This document shows, in pieces, positions 33,795-41,691 of a stretch of 64,000 bases of DNA (its first letter is position 1; each line of letters starts with the position of its first letter). Source of the DNA: CADEFQ01 sp050249415 (GTDB taxonomy: Bacteria; Pseudomonadota; Gammaproteobacteria; Steroidobacterales; Steroidobacteraceae); the NCBI GenBank assembly GCA_050249415.1, contig JBFWQO010000007.1, positions 124,001 through 188,000 of the forward strand, written 5' to 3'. A model generated the notes under the pieces. The model was given only the letters and a program-made list of their open reading frames with translations. It ran no database searches and had not been told where the DNA came from. Position numbers and translations under genes: made by a program.

Positions 33795-34438
33795 TGCAAC
33801 CCATCGGCTTGTTCGGCGGTACTTTCGATCCGATTCACTACGGTCACCTGCGCACGGCCTTCGAGTTGTGGCAGGCCGTCGGACTCGAGGAGGTCCGGTT
33901 CCTGCCGACCGGCGATCCACCGCATCGCGACGCGCCGCTCGCGGACGCGGCCCTGCGCATCGCGATGGTGCGCGCCGCGATCGCCGACCAGCCGGCGTTC
34001 GTGATCGATGATCGCGAGACACGACGCGAGGGGCGGTCATATTCCGTCGACACGCTCGCGGGACTGCGGGCCGAATTCCCGGAGCGCTCGCTGTGCCTGC
34101 TGCTCGGCATGGACGCGTTCCTCGGACTGCCGACCTGGCATCGCTGGCGCGAGCTGCCGGATCTCGCGCATATCGTCGTGGCGCACCGGCCGGGCTGGAA
34201 GGCGCCGACCACGGGCCCGCTCGGTGAGCTGATGGTCGATCGCGGCACCGGTGGCGTGCGCGACCTGCACACCGCCAGGGCGGGGCGCATCTTCGTCCAC
34301 GCCGTGACGCAGCTCGAGATCTCCTCGACCGAGCTGCGGGACCTGATCGTCGACGGGCACGATCCGCGCTACCTCGTTCCCGATGTGGTTCGTGACATGC
34401 TGCGCGCGTCGGGGTGCTATGCTCGGAACCGACGCTGA
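33794..34438 (+). CDS. nadD: Nicotinate-nucleotide adenylyltransferase NadD
   Basis: Adenylyltransferase making nicotinate adenine dinucleotide in NAD synthesis. 214 residues. The nucleotidyltransferase motif GGTFDPIHYGHLR is at the N-terminus; LLGMDAFLGLPTWHRW and the C-terminal ISSTELRD (S/T-S-T-x-x-R type) complete the active site. ATG overlaps the holA stop. Confidence 0.97.
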   Translation: MQPIGLFGGTFDPIHYGHLRTAFELWQAVGLEEVRFLPTGDPPHRDAPLADAALRIAMVRAAIADQPAFVIDDRETRREGRSYSVDTLAGLRAEFPERSLCLLLGMDAFLGLPTWHRWRELPDLAHIVVAHRPGWKAPTTGPLGELMVDRGTGGVRDLHTARAGRIFVHAVTQLEISSTELRDLIVDGHDPRYLVPDVVRDMLRASGCYARNRR

Positions 34439-34463
34439 ATTCGGGAGAGGTCTAACGCCCCAC

Positions 34464-34958
34464 ATGACCACCGCCAAACGTACGCGCCGCGGCGCTTCGC
34501 GCCCGTCGCCCCTCGAGAATCTCGTCACCGCCGCGCTCGACGACATGAAGGCGGTCAACGTCAGGGTTCTCGACGTCCGTGGGCTCACGGACATCGCCGA
34601 CACCTTCGTCATCGCGTCGGGAAATTCCGACCGCCACGTCCGCTCCATCGCCGACCGGGTCATCCAGAACGCCAGGGCCGCGGGCTTTCGCACGCACGGC
34701 CTGGAGGGCGAACGCGACAGCGAATGGGTGCTCGTCGACCTGAACGACGTGATCGTGCACGTGATGTTGCCGCGCACGCGCGAATTCTACGGGCTCGAGC
34801 GCCTGTGGGAGGGCGACGGCGCGGCCGCGCCCGGCGGCGCCACGAAGGCGCGTCCCGCGAAGGCGCGATCCGCGAAGGTGACCGCGGCGAAGGGGACACG
34901 CAAGCGCCCTGCCGCGCGCGCGCGCGCGACAGGCGCCGCTCGCGGCCGCACGCACTGA
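34464..34958 (+). CDS. rsfS: Ribosome silencing factor RsfS with long basic C-terminal tail
   Basis: Binds ribosomal protein uL14 and blocks subunit joining during starvation. The core at about 15-115 is typical: ENLVTAALDDMKAVNVRVLDV, DTFVIASGNSDRHVRSIAD, WVLVDLNDVIVHVMLPRTREFYGLERLW. The total is 164 residues because a Lys/Arg/Ala/Pro-rich tail of about 45 residues follows (GGATKARPAKARSAKVTAAK and on), which typical RsfS lacks. ATG 34464 is chosen by homology; no strong SD is visible. rlmH follows after 19 bp. Confidence 0.95.
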   Translation: MTTAKRTRRGASRPSPLENLVTAALDDMKAVNVRVLDVRGLTDIADTFVIASGNSDRHVRSIADRVIQNARAAGFRTHGLEGERDSEWVLVDLNDVIVHVMLPRTREFYGLERLWEGDGAAAPGGATKARPAKARSAKVTAAKGTRKRPAARARATGAARGRTH

Positions 34959-34977
34959 CCCGCGTACCCGGTCCGCC

Positions 34978-35448
34978 ATGCGGGTGCGCATCATCGCCGT
35001 CGGCACCCGCATGCCGGCGTGGGTCGGCGCGGGCTGCGACGAGTACCTGCAGCGCCTGCGTGGCGCGCTGCGCGTCGAGCTGGTCGAAATCGCCCCGGGC
35101 ACGCGTGCGGCGCACGCGGGCGCGGGGCGGGCGATGCGGGACGAGGCGACGCGCCTGCTCGGGCGCATCGGTCGTGACGACTATGTCGTTGCGCTCGACG
35201 AGCGCGGCAGGGCGTTCGCGAGCCTCGAGCTGGCGCAGTGGCTCGGCGAGCGCCTCGGGGACGGGCGCGACCTCGCGTTCCTGATCGGCGGCCCGGATGG
35301 CTTCGCGGACGAAGTGCGCGCCCGCGCACAACTCGTCTGGTCGCTGTCGCGGCTGACATTGCCGCACGCGCTCGCGCGGGTCGTGGTCGCCGAGCAGCTC
35401 TATCGGGCCCACACGGTGCTCGCAGGGCACCCATACCATCGCGCATGA
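34978..35448 (+). CDS. rlmH: RlmH, 23S rRNA pseudouridine-1915 N3-methyltransferase
   Basis: SPOUT methyltransferase for 23S rRNA m3-psi1915. 156 residues. Family marks: MRVRIIAVGTRMPAW, VVALDERGRAFASLELAQWL, LAFLIGGPDGF, and the C-terminal SLSRLTLPHALARVVVAEQLYRA with the AGHPYHRA end. It overlaps maf (ATGA). Confidence 0.97.
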   Translation: MRVRIIAVGTRMPAWVGAGCDEYLQRLRGALRVELVEIAPGTRAAHAGAGRAMRDEATRLLGRIGRDDYVVALDERGRAFASLELAQWLGERLGDGRDLAFLIGGPDGFADEVRARAQLVWSLSRLTLPHALARVVVAEQLYRAHTVLAGHPYHRA

Positions 35449-36056
35449 CCTCCCCGGTACTGTGCCTCGCGTCGGCCTCGCCCCGCAGGCGCGAGCTGCT
35501 CTCGCAGATCGGCGTGCCGCATCTCGTGCTCGCGGCCGATGTCGACGAGGCGCGACGCGACGGCGAGGCGCCCGTGCGATACGCGGCCCGCGTCGCGCTC
35601 GCCAAGGCCGGGGTGGCATGGCGCGCGCGCGCCGCGCGCCGGCTGCTGCCGGTGCTCGCCGCCGACACGACCGTGGCGCTCGGCGAGGAGGTCCTCGGCA
35701 AGCCGGCGACCCTCGAGGAAGGGGTCGGGATGCTGCTCGCCCTGGCGGGGCGTACGCACGAGGTCGTCACCGCCTTGGCACTCGTGTCCGGGGAGGCAGC
35801 CGCCCCCGTGGTGCGCGAGCGCGTGGTGCGATCGGAGGTGCGATTCCGGGCCATTTCGCGCGCCGAGGCGGAGCGCTACTGGCACACCGGCGAGCCCCGC
35901 GACAAGGCGGGGGGCTACGCGATCCAGGGGCTCGCGGCCGTATTCGTCGCGGCGCTCTCGGGCAGCTATTCTGGCGTCATGGGTTTGCCGCTATTCGAGA
36001 CGGCCGCGCTGCTTGCGGAGGCCGGTGTGCCGGTCTGGGACGGCGCTGCGACATGA
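35445..36056 (+). CDS. maf: Maf-family nucleoside triphosphate pyrophosphatase (YhdE type)
   Basis: Hydrolyses non-canonical or dTTP/UTP nucleotides to the monophosphate. 203 residues. The N-terminal LASASPRRRELLSQIGV and the DTTVALGEEVLGKP motif identify Maf; GGYAIQGLAAVFVAALSGSYSGVMGLPL is the conserved C-terminal block. The DTTVAL form resembles the YhdE (dTTPase/UTPase) group. ATG 35445 overlaps rlmH; the end overlaps rng. Confidence 0.95.
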   Translation: MTSPVLCLASASPRRRELLSQIGVPHLVLAADVDEARRDGEAPVRYAARVALAKAGVAWRARAARRLLPVLAADTTVALGEEVLGKPATLEEGVGMLLALAGRTHEVVTALALVSGEAAAPVVRERVVRSEVRFRAISRAEAERYWHTGEPRDKAGGYAIQGLAAVFVAALSGSYSGVMGLPLFETAALLAEAGVPVWDGAAT

Positions 36057-37522
36057 GTACCGAGATCCTGGTCAACGGGGGCCTGCGGGAGACCCGCGCG
36101 GCGATCGTCGAGAACGGCGCGCTGCAGGAAGTGCACATCGAGCGCGCGGGCCGGCGCGGTCTCGTCGGCAATGTCTACAAGGGCCGCGTCACGCGCGTGC
36201 TGCCCGGCATGCAGGCCGCGTTCATCGATGCCGGCCTCGAGCGCGCGGCGTTCCTGCACGTCGACGACATCGCGGTCACCCGTCCCGATTCGACGATGGT
36301 CGGGCTGCCGAAGATCGAGGACATCCGCCGGCTCGTGAACCAGGGCGACGAGATCCTCGTGCAGATCGTCAAGGACCCACTCGGCACCAAGGGCGCGCGG
36401 CTCACGACTTTCCTGTCGCTGCCGTCGCGCTTTCTCGTGTACATGCCGCGCGGCGAGGGCGTCGGCGTGTCGGCGCGCATCGAGGACGAGACGGAGCGCC
36501 AGCGCCTGCGCGACCTGCTCGCGACGCTGCCGCCGCCGTCACAGGGCGGCGGGTTCATCCTGCGTACCGCGGCCGCGGGCGCCACGCGCGATGCGCTGCG
36601 CGCCGACATGATCTATCTCGATCGCCTGTGGAGCCACGTGCGGGGGCGTGCGCTCGCGGTGGCCGCGGGCGAGCTCGTGCACGAGGACCTGCCGCTGCCC
36701 ACGCGGATGCTGCGCGACGAACTCGGGCGCGACATCGAGCGTGTGCTGGTCGATGCGCCGGCGACCCACGCGCAGATGCTCGCGTTCGCGCGCGCATTCA
36801 TGCCGGAGATGGTCGAGCGCATCGAGCTCTATGCCGGCCCGCGGCCGATCTTCGACCTGCACGGCATCGAGGACGAGATCGCACGGGCGCTCGGGCGCAA
36901 GGTCGAGCTGAAGTCCGGCGGCTACGTGATCGTCGACCAGACGGAGTCGATGACCACGATCGACGTCAACACGGGTGCCTATGTCGGGCATCGCAACCTC
37001 GAAGAGACGATCTTCCGCACGAACCTCGAGGCGGCGGTCGCGATCGCCCGCCAGCTGCGCCTGCGCAACCTCGGCGGCATCATCATCATCGATTTCATCG
37101 ACATGCAGGACGAATCGCACCGCCGCCAGGTGCTCGAGGCGTTGTCGCGCAGCCTCGCCGCCGATCGCGTGCAGACGCACATCGCGAGCCTCTCCCCGCT
37201 CGGCCTCGTCGAAATGACCCGCAAGCGCACGCGCGAGAGCCTCGAACACCTGCTGTGCGAGGCGTGTCCGACCTGCGAGGGGCGCGGCTTCGTGCGCACC
37301 GCGGAAACCGTCTGCCTCGAGATCCTGCGCGAAATCTCCCGCCAGGTGCGCCAGTTCGGCAGTCGTGAGCTCGTGATCCTCGCGCACCAGGACGTGATCG
37401 ACCGGCTGCTCGACGAGGAGGCGCCCGCGTTGTCCGAACTCGAGACGGCGAACGGCAAGGCGATCCGCCTGCAGGTCGAGCCGTTCTACGGCGTCGAGCA
37501 CTACGATGTGGTGCTGACATGA
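36053..37522 (+). CDS. rng: Ribonuclease G
   Basis: Endoribonuclease of the RNase E/G family, maturing the 16S rRNA 5-prime end. 489 residues. S1 domain (RGLVGNVYKGRVTRVLPGMQAAFIDAG), the DNase I-like catalytic part with metal-binding Asp in MTTIDVNTGAYVGH and IIIIDFIDMQD, and the zinc-link C-x2-C (CEACPTCEGRG). The unstructured RNase E tail is absent, so this is RNase G. ATG overlaps maf and the stop overlaps the next gene; YhdP, often found after rng, is missing here. Confidence 0.97.
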   Translation: MSTEILVNGGLRETRAAIVENGALQEVHIERAGRRGLVGNVYKGRVTRVLPGMQAAFIDAGLERAAFLHVDDIAVTRPDSTMVGLPKIEDIRRLVNQGDEILVQIVKDPLGTKGARLTTFLSLPSRFLVYMPRGEGVGVSARIEDETERQRLRDLLATLPPPSQGGGFILRTAAAGATRDALRADMIYLDRLWSHVRGRALAVAAGELVHEDLPLPTRMLRDELGRDIERVLVDAPATHAQMLAFARAFMPEMVERIELYAGPRPIFDLHGIEDEIARALGRKVELKSGGYVIVDQTESMTTIDVNTGAYVGHRNLEETIFRTNLEAAVAIARQLRLRNLGGIIIIDFIDMQDESHRRQVLEALSRSLAADRVQTHIASLSPLGLVEMTRKRTRESLEHLLCEACPTCEGRGFVRTAETVCLEILREISRQVRQFGSRELVILAHQDVIDRLLDEEAPALSELETANGKAIRLQVEPFYGVEHYDVVLT

Positions 37523-38337
37523 GCGGTGTGCGCGTGGCCGCGATCCAGATGACGACCGGCGCCGACGTCGCGGAGAATCTCGCGCACGCCGGTGTGCTGA
37601 TCGCGGAGGCGGCCGATCGCGGCGCGCTCGTCGCGGCGCTGCCCGAGAACTTCGCGTTCATGGGCCTCGCGGACGCGGACAAGCGCGCCGTCGCCGAGCC
37701 GCAAGGTTCGGGGCCCATCCAGGACTTCCTCGCCGGGGCAGCGCAGCGACACCGGCTCATGGTGGTCGGCGGGACGATGCCGCTCGCGATCCCGGGCGGC
37801 GACGGCCGCGTCGCGGCGGCAAGCCTCGTGTTCGATGCGGACGGGCGGCGCGTCGCGCGCTACGACAAGATCCACCTGTTCGACGTCGACCTGCCGGCCG
37901 CGGCGGAAACCTATCGCGAGTCGGCGCACGTGGCGCCCGGTGCCCGCACGCAGCTGATCGATACGCCGGCCGGCCGGCTCGGCATGGCAGTCTGCTACGA
38001 TATCCGCTTCCCCGAGCTCTTTCGCCGGCTCTCCGCGCAAGGCGCGGAATGGTTCGTGCTGCCGTCCGCGTTCACGGTGCCGACCGGCGAGGCGCACTGG
38101 GAGACGCTCCTGCGGGCGCGTGCGATCGAGAACCTCGCGTTCGTGGTCGCGCCGGCGCAGTCGGGCCGCCACGCGAATGGCCGCCTCACCTTCGGCGACA
38201 CGATGATCGTCGACTACTGGGGCCGCGTCCTCGCGCGGCGGGCGAGCGGCCCGGGCTGCGTGGTGGCGGAGTTCGACCGCGCGGCCCAGGCCGACGCACG
38301 CCTGAATTTTCCGGCGCTGCGGCACCGAACGCTCTGA
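37519..38337 (+). CDS. Nit-type carbon-nitrogen hydrolase (probable deaminated-glutathione amidase)
   Basis: Nitrilase-superfamily amidase of 272 residues; the closest characterised group is Nit1/YbeM, which repairs deaminated glutathione. Catalytic triad: Glu in ALPENFAFMG, Lys in RYDKIHLFDVD, Cys in MAVCYDIRFPELFR. The HLFD form and the FMG after the Glu are typical of Nit1 proteins. ATG 37519 overlaps the rng stop. In Pseudomonas a similar gene lies between yhdP and tldD; here yhdP is absent. Confidence 0.92.
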   Translation: MSGVRVAAIQMTTGADVAENLAHAGVLIAEAADRGALVAALPENFAFMGLADADKRAVAEPQGSGPIQDFLAGAAQRHRLMVVGGTMPLAIPGGDGRVAAASLVFDADGRRVARYDKIHLFDVDLPAAAETYRESAHVAPGARTQLIDTPAGRLGMAVCYDIRFPELFRRLSAQGAEWFVLPSAFTVPTGEAHWETLLRARAIENLAFVVAPAQSGRHANGRLTFGDTMIVDYWGRVLARRASGPGCVVAEFDRAAQADARLNFPALRHRTL

Positions 38338-38353
38338 GGAAGGTCCAACGAAC

Positions 38354-39802
38354 ATGAGTGCAGCCCCCGATTCCCTGTCGATCGCGCGCGACCTGATCCT
38401 GCAGCCGGGTGGCCTCGATGTCGCGCGCGTCGATCGCGTGCTCGGCGACGTGATGGGCCATGCCGTCGACGCCGCCGACATCTACTTCCAGCTCGCGCGT
38501 GAGGAGTCGTGGGCGCTCGAGGACGGCATCGTCAAGGAAGGCGGGGCGAGTATCGAGCAGGGTGTCGGCGTGCGCGCGCTCGCCGGCGAGAAGACCGGGT
38601 TCGCCTATTCGGACGAGGTCGTGCTGCCCGCGCTCGAGGAGGCCGGGCGCGCGGCACGCGCCATCGCGGCGGGCGGCGCGCAGCACTCGCTGCGCGCGAT
38701 GCATCCCGCGGCCGGCCACAGCCTCTACCTGCCGGTGGATCCGGGCGCCGCGCTCACCGATCACGACAAGGTCGGCTGGCTCGAGCGGGTCGACCGGGCA
38801 ACCCGCGCGATCGATCCGCGCATCGTGCAGGTGATGGCGAGCGTCGCGTCCGTGTACGAGGTCGTCATGGTGGCGACGAGCGACGGCACGCTCGCGGCCG
38901 ACGTGCGCCCGCTCGTGCGTTTCAACGTATCCGTCATTGCCGAGCAGGGCGGCCGGCGCGAACAGGGCTATGCCGGCTCGGGCGGCCGGTTCACGCTCGC
39001 CGAGCTCGTCGCGGGCGACAAACCGCTCGCGCTCGCCCGCGAAGCGGCGCGCCAGGCGCTCGTGAACCTCGAGGCCGTGCCGGCACCCGCCGGCAGCATG
39101 ACCGTGGTGCTCGGCCCGGGCTGGCCGGGCATCCTGCTGCACGAGGCGATCGGCCATGGCCTCGAAGGGGACTTCAACCGCAAGGGGACGTCGGCGTTCA
39201 CCAATCGCGTCGGCGAACGCGTCGCATCGCCTGGTGTCACGGTCGTCGACGACGGTACGCTCGCGCGCCGCCGCGGTTCGCTCAACATCGACGACGAGGG
39301 CACGCCGACGCAGTGCACGACGCTCATCGAGGACGGCGTGCTGAAGGGTTACCTGCAGGACAAGCTGAACGCACGCTTGATGGGCACCCGGTCGACCGGC
39401 AACGGGCGGCGCGAATCCTTCGCGCACATGACGCTGCCGCGGATGACGAACACGTACATGCGCGCGGGGCCGTACGCGCCCGGGGAGATCATCGGCTCGG
39501 TGCAGAAGGGCATTTATGCCGTCAATTTCGGCGGCGGACAGGTCGACATCACGTCGGGCAAGTTCGTGTTCTCCGCGAGCGAGGCGTATCGCATCGAGAA
39601 CGGCCGCATCACCGCGCCGATCAAGGGCGCCACGCTGATCGGCAACGGCCCCGATGTGCTGACACGCGTCGCGATGGTCGGCAACGACCTGAAGCTCGAC
39701 GACGGGGTGGGCACCTGCGGCAAGGACGGGCAGAGTGTGCCCGTCGGTGTCGGGCAGCCGACACTGCGCATCGACGGCCTGACCGTCGGAGGAACAGCGT
39801 AG
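38354..39802 (+). CDS. tldD: TldD, metalloprotease subunit
   Basis: Catalytic zinc subunit of the TldD-TldE heterodimeric protease, involved in processing modified peptides and in CcdA turnover. 482 residues. The HExxxH motif is at H263 (LLHEAIGHGLEGDFN); RKGTSAF, NIDDEGTPTQ and the C-terminal TLIGNGPDVLTRVAMVGND with GTCGKDGQSVPVGVGQP are family signatures. The partner pmbA is at 43841, separated by 4 kb. The stop codon itself forms part of the palindromic repeat at 39802. Confidence 0.97.
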   Translation: MSAAPDSLSIARDLILQPGGLDVARVDRVLGDVMGHAVDAADIYFQLAREESWALEDGIVKEGGASIEQGVGVRALAGEKTGFAYSDEVVLPALEEAGRAARAIAAGGAQHSLRAMHPAAGHSLYLPVDPGAALTDHDKVGWLERVDRATRAIDPRIVQVMASVASVYEVVMVATSDGTLAADVRPLVRFNVSVIAEQGGRREQGYAGSGGRFTLAELVAGDKPLALAREAARQALVNLEAVPAPAGSMTVVLGPGWPGILLHEAIGHGLEGDFNRKGTSAFTNRVGERVASPGVTVVDDGTLARRRGSLNIDDEGTPTQCTTLIEDGVLKGYLQDKLNARLMGTRSTGNGRRESFAHMTLPRMTNTYMRAGPYAPGEIIGSVQKGIYAVNFGGGQVDITSGKFVFSASEAYRIENGRITAPIKGATLIGNGPDVLTRVAMVGNDLKLDDGVGTCGKDGQSVPVGVGQPTLRIDGLTVGGTA

Positions 39803-39876
39803 GTGCCGGGGCTTCGGTTGTTCGGTTATTTGGGCGCGTAGCGCGCAAATAACCGAACAACCGAAGCCCCGGCACC
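39802..39876. repeat. Dispersed palindromic repeat, intact copy
   Basis: The 31-nt arms 39802-39832 and 39846-39876 are perfect inverse complements. Inside the loop a CGCG/CGCG pair (39835-39838 with 39842-39845) adds four more base pairs around a TAG loop, leaving a 2-nt bulge. There is no T-tract, so it is not a classic terminator. It begins at the last base of the tldD stop. A decayed copy is at 24595. Confidence 0.88.
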
Positions 39877-39959
39877 AGGATCTGACATAAGCAGCCAAGT
39901 CGGCCGTGCTGTGAGTTGGCGCACGCCGCGCGGTGGGCGCGGCCCGGTACGGTGTCGCC

Positions 39960-40145
39960 ATGGACAACGCCATGAATCCGGAACCCGGCGCGACCGGAAG
40001 CTTCCAGCGCCTGCTGCCCGCCGACCTCGTGCAGGAAGCCGTGCGCACCCACGAAGGGGCGCACAAGAACATGGAAGTCACCTGGCAGCCGTCGCTGATC
40101 GGCCGCTTCCTCGAGTTGTTCGCGGGTCGAAATTCGCGCGGCTGA
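39960..40145 (+). CDS. Small hypothetical protein, 61 aa
   Basis: No family recognised. ATG 39960 (MDNAMNPEPG); no clear SD. The sequence is ordinary soluble-protein-like with a central amphipathic part (LLPADLVQEAVRTHEGAHKN) and a hydrophobic end (SLIGRFLELFAG). It is followed 32 nt later by a small membrane protein, and both lie in the accessory gap between tldD and darP. It could be spurious in this GC-rich DNA. Confidence 0.45.
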   Translation: MDNAMNPEPGATGSFQRLLPADLVQEAVRTHEGAHKNMEVTWQPSLIGRFLELFAGRNSRG

Positions 40146-40177
40146 CCGCGCACGCACGGCGCGGTAGGATCGGCGAT

Positions 40178-40426
40178 GTGCGCGTCCATCGCCCCCACAT
40201 CGCCCAGCCCCTGTATGACCTCCTACCGTGGCTATATGGCCTCGGTGGCCTTGCCGTGCTCGCCCTCAGCTACTTCCGGCTCAGGGGCTGGTTGAGCGGC
40301 CTGCTGGGCCTCTCGGGCCTCGCGGCAGTGATCTGGGGGCTGGCGATCGGCTTGCGCCGGCGCGATTTTCGCGCCATGCGCCACGAATACGGCGGCGAGG
40401 GCCTGCCGCCGCGCGATCAGGACTGA
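40178..40426 (+). CDS. Small membrane protein, 82 aa
   Basis: Unrecognised. From GTG 40178 the product has two membrane segments (YDLLPWLYGLGGLAVLALSYF and LSGLLGLSGLAAVIWGLAIGL), then a charged tail RRRDFRAMRHEYGG. AGGAT lies upstream of the GTG. The last 10 nt overlap the convergent GspA/ExeA-like gene. The hydrophobic pattern makes it more believable than the preceding small frame. Confidence 0.6.
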   Translation: MRVHRPHIAQPLYDLLPWLYGLGGLAVLALSYFRLRGWLSGLLGLSGLAAVIWGLAIGLRRRDFRAMRHEYGGEGLPPRDQD

Positions 40427-41670
40427 GGGGCTTCGACCCGCCCCGTATCGCCGGACCGGGCCGCCTGCACGACGCGATCGTCACGATACGTGAGCGAATG
40501 CTGACCGAGCGCCACCACGTCGCCGTCGGCGAGCACATGCCGACGCACGCGCTTGCCACGCACCACCATCCCGTTCGTGCTGTTGAGATCCTCGATCACG
40601 CAATTCTGCGGCGTGGTGACGATCTGGCAGTGGTGGCGGCTGACGAAGCGGCTGTCGATCTGGATGTCGTTGTCGGAAGTGCGCCCGATGATCACGCGGC
40701 CGAGCCGCAGCGGCATCTCGGACAGGATGTCGCCCTCGGTGGCGAGCGTGACGTGCGCGAGGATCACGTCGCTGCGCCGCGACCCCGTCGTCTCGAGCGC
40801 GCGATCGCCGGCGCGGGCGCCGGCGATCATCGTGCGCAGTTCGCGATGGGTGCGCGACGCGTATTCCGTCCACTGCAGTTCCTCGACGGCGCGCAGGATG
40901 TCTTCACGCGAGACGACGTCCTGGTCGGCGGCGTACGAGCCCATCATCGCCGTATCGCACAGTGTGTTCACGAGGCGCGGCGTCCCGCCGGTGTAGCGGT
41001 AGATCTCCGGGTAGGTGTCCGGCGCGAAGATCTCGCGCCCCGCGGCGCCCGCGACTTCGAGACGGTGCAGGATGTACGCGCGCGTGTCGTCCTGCGACAG
41101 CGCGGTCAGGTGGAAACGCAGGCGGATGCGCTGCGCGAGCTGCACGAGGTCCTGCGAGTCGAGCTTGTCGTTGAGCTCGGGCTGGCCGGCGAGGATGATG
41201 CGCAGCACCTTCTCGCGCGAGGTTTCGACGCCGGACAGCAGGCGGATTTCCTCGAGGACCCGCAGACTGAGGTTCTGCGCCTCGTCGACGATCAGCAGCA
41301 CCTTGCGGCCCGCCGCGTACTGCTCGATCAGGAACTGGTTGAGCGTCGCGAGGAGCTCGGCCTTGCGCATCTTGAACGGCTGGAAGCCGAACTGCACCAG
41401 CACCGATTGCAGGAACTCGAGCGCGGAAACCTGGGTCTGGTTGACCTGCGCGACGACCACGTCCTGCTCGAGCTCGCGCAGGAAGGTTTCGATCAGCGTG
41501 GTCTTGCCCGAGCCGATCTCGCCGGTGATCACGACGAAGCCGTCGGTGAACCAGATCGTCGACTCCATGTAGGCCTTGGCCCTGGAGTGGTTACGGCTGA
41601 GATACAGGTACCCCGGATCCGGGCTCAGCCGAAACGGCAGGTCGTGGAGCTTGAAGAGTTCCAGGTACAT
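40417..41670 (-). CDS. GspA/ExeA-type AAA+ ATPase with C-terminal FHA domain
   Basis: 417 residues. The N-terminal half is the ExeA/GspA AAA_22 ATPase: start MYLELFKLHDLPFRLSPDP, Walker A ITGEIGSGKTTL at about 50, Walker B LLIVDEAQNLS, sensor RIILAGQPEL, RYTGGTPRLVNTLCD. The C-terminal 120 residues are an FHA phosphothreonine-binding domain (LGRVIIGRTSDNDIQID, SRHHCQIVT, EDLNSTNGMVVRGKRV). ExeA-type ATPases help assemble type II secretin complexes or polysaccharide export systems. No secretion genes lie nearby, and the peptidoglycan-binding domain of ExeA is replaced by FHA. It lies downstream of purE-purK on the same strand. Confidence 0.9.
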   Translation of the reverse strand: MYLELFKLHDLPFRLSPDPGYLYLSRNHSRAKAYMESTIWFTDGFVVITGEIGSGKTTLIETFLRELEQDVVVAQVNQTQVSALEFLQSVLVQFGFQPFKMRKAELLATLNQFLIEQYAAGRKVLLIVDEAQNLSLRVLEEIRLLSGVETSREKVLRIILAGQPELNDKLDSQDLVQLAQRIRLRFHLTALSQDDTRAYILHRLEVAGAAGREIFAPDTYPEIYRYTGGTPRLVNTLCDTAMMGSYAADQDVVSREDILRAVEELQWTEYASRTHRELRTMIAGARAGDRALETTGSRRSDVILAHVTLATEGDILSEMPLRLGRVIIGRTSDNDIQIDSRFVSRHHCQIVTTPQNCVIEDLNSTNGMVVRGKRVRRHVLADGDVVALGQHSLTYRDDRVVQAARSGDTGRVEAPQS

Positions 41671-41691
41671 GACCGCGCGATCTTACGGGAA

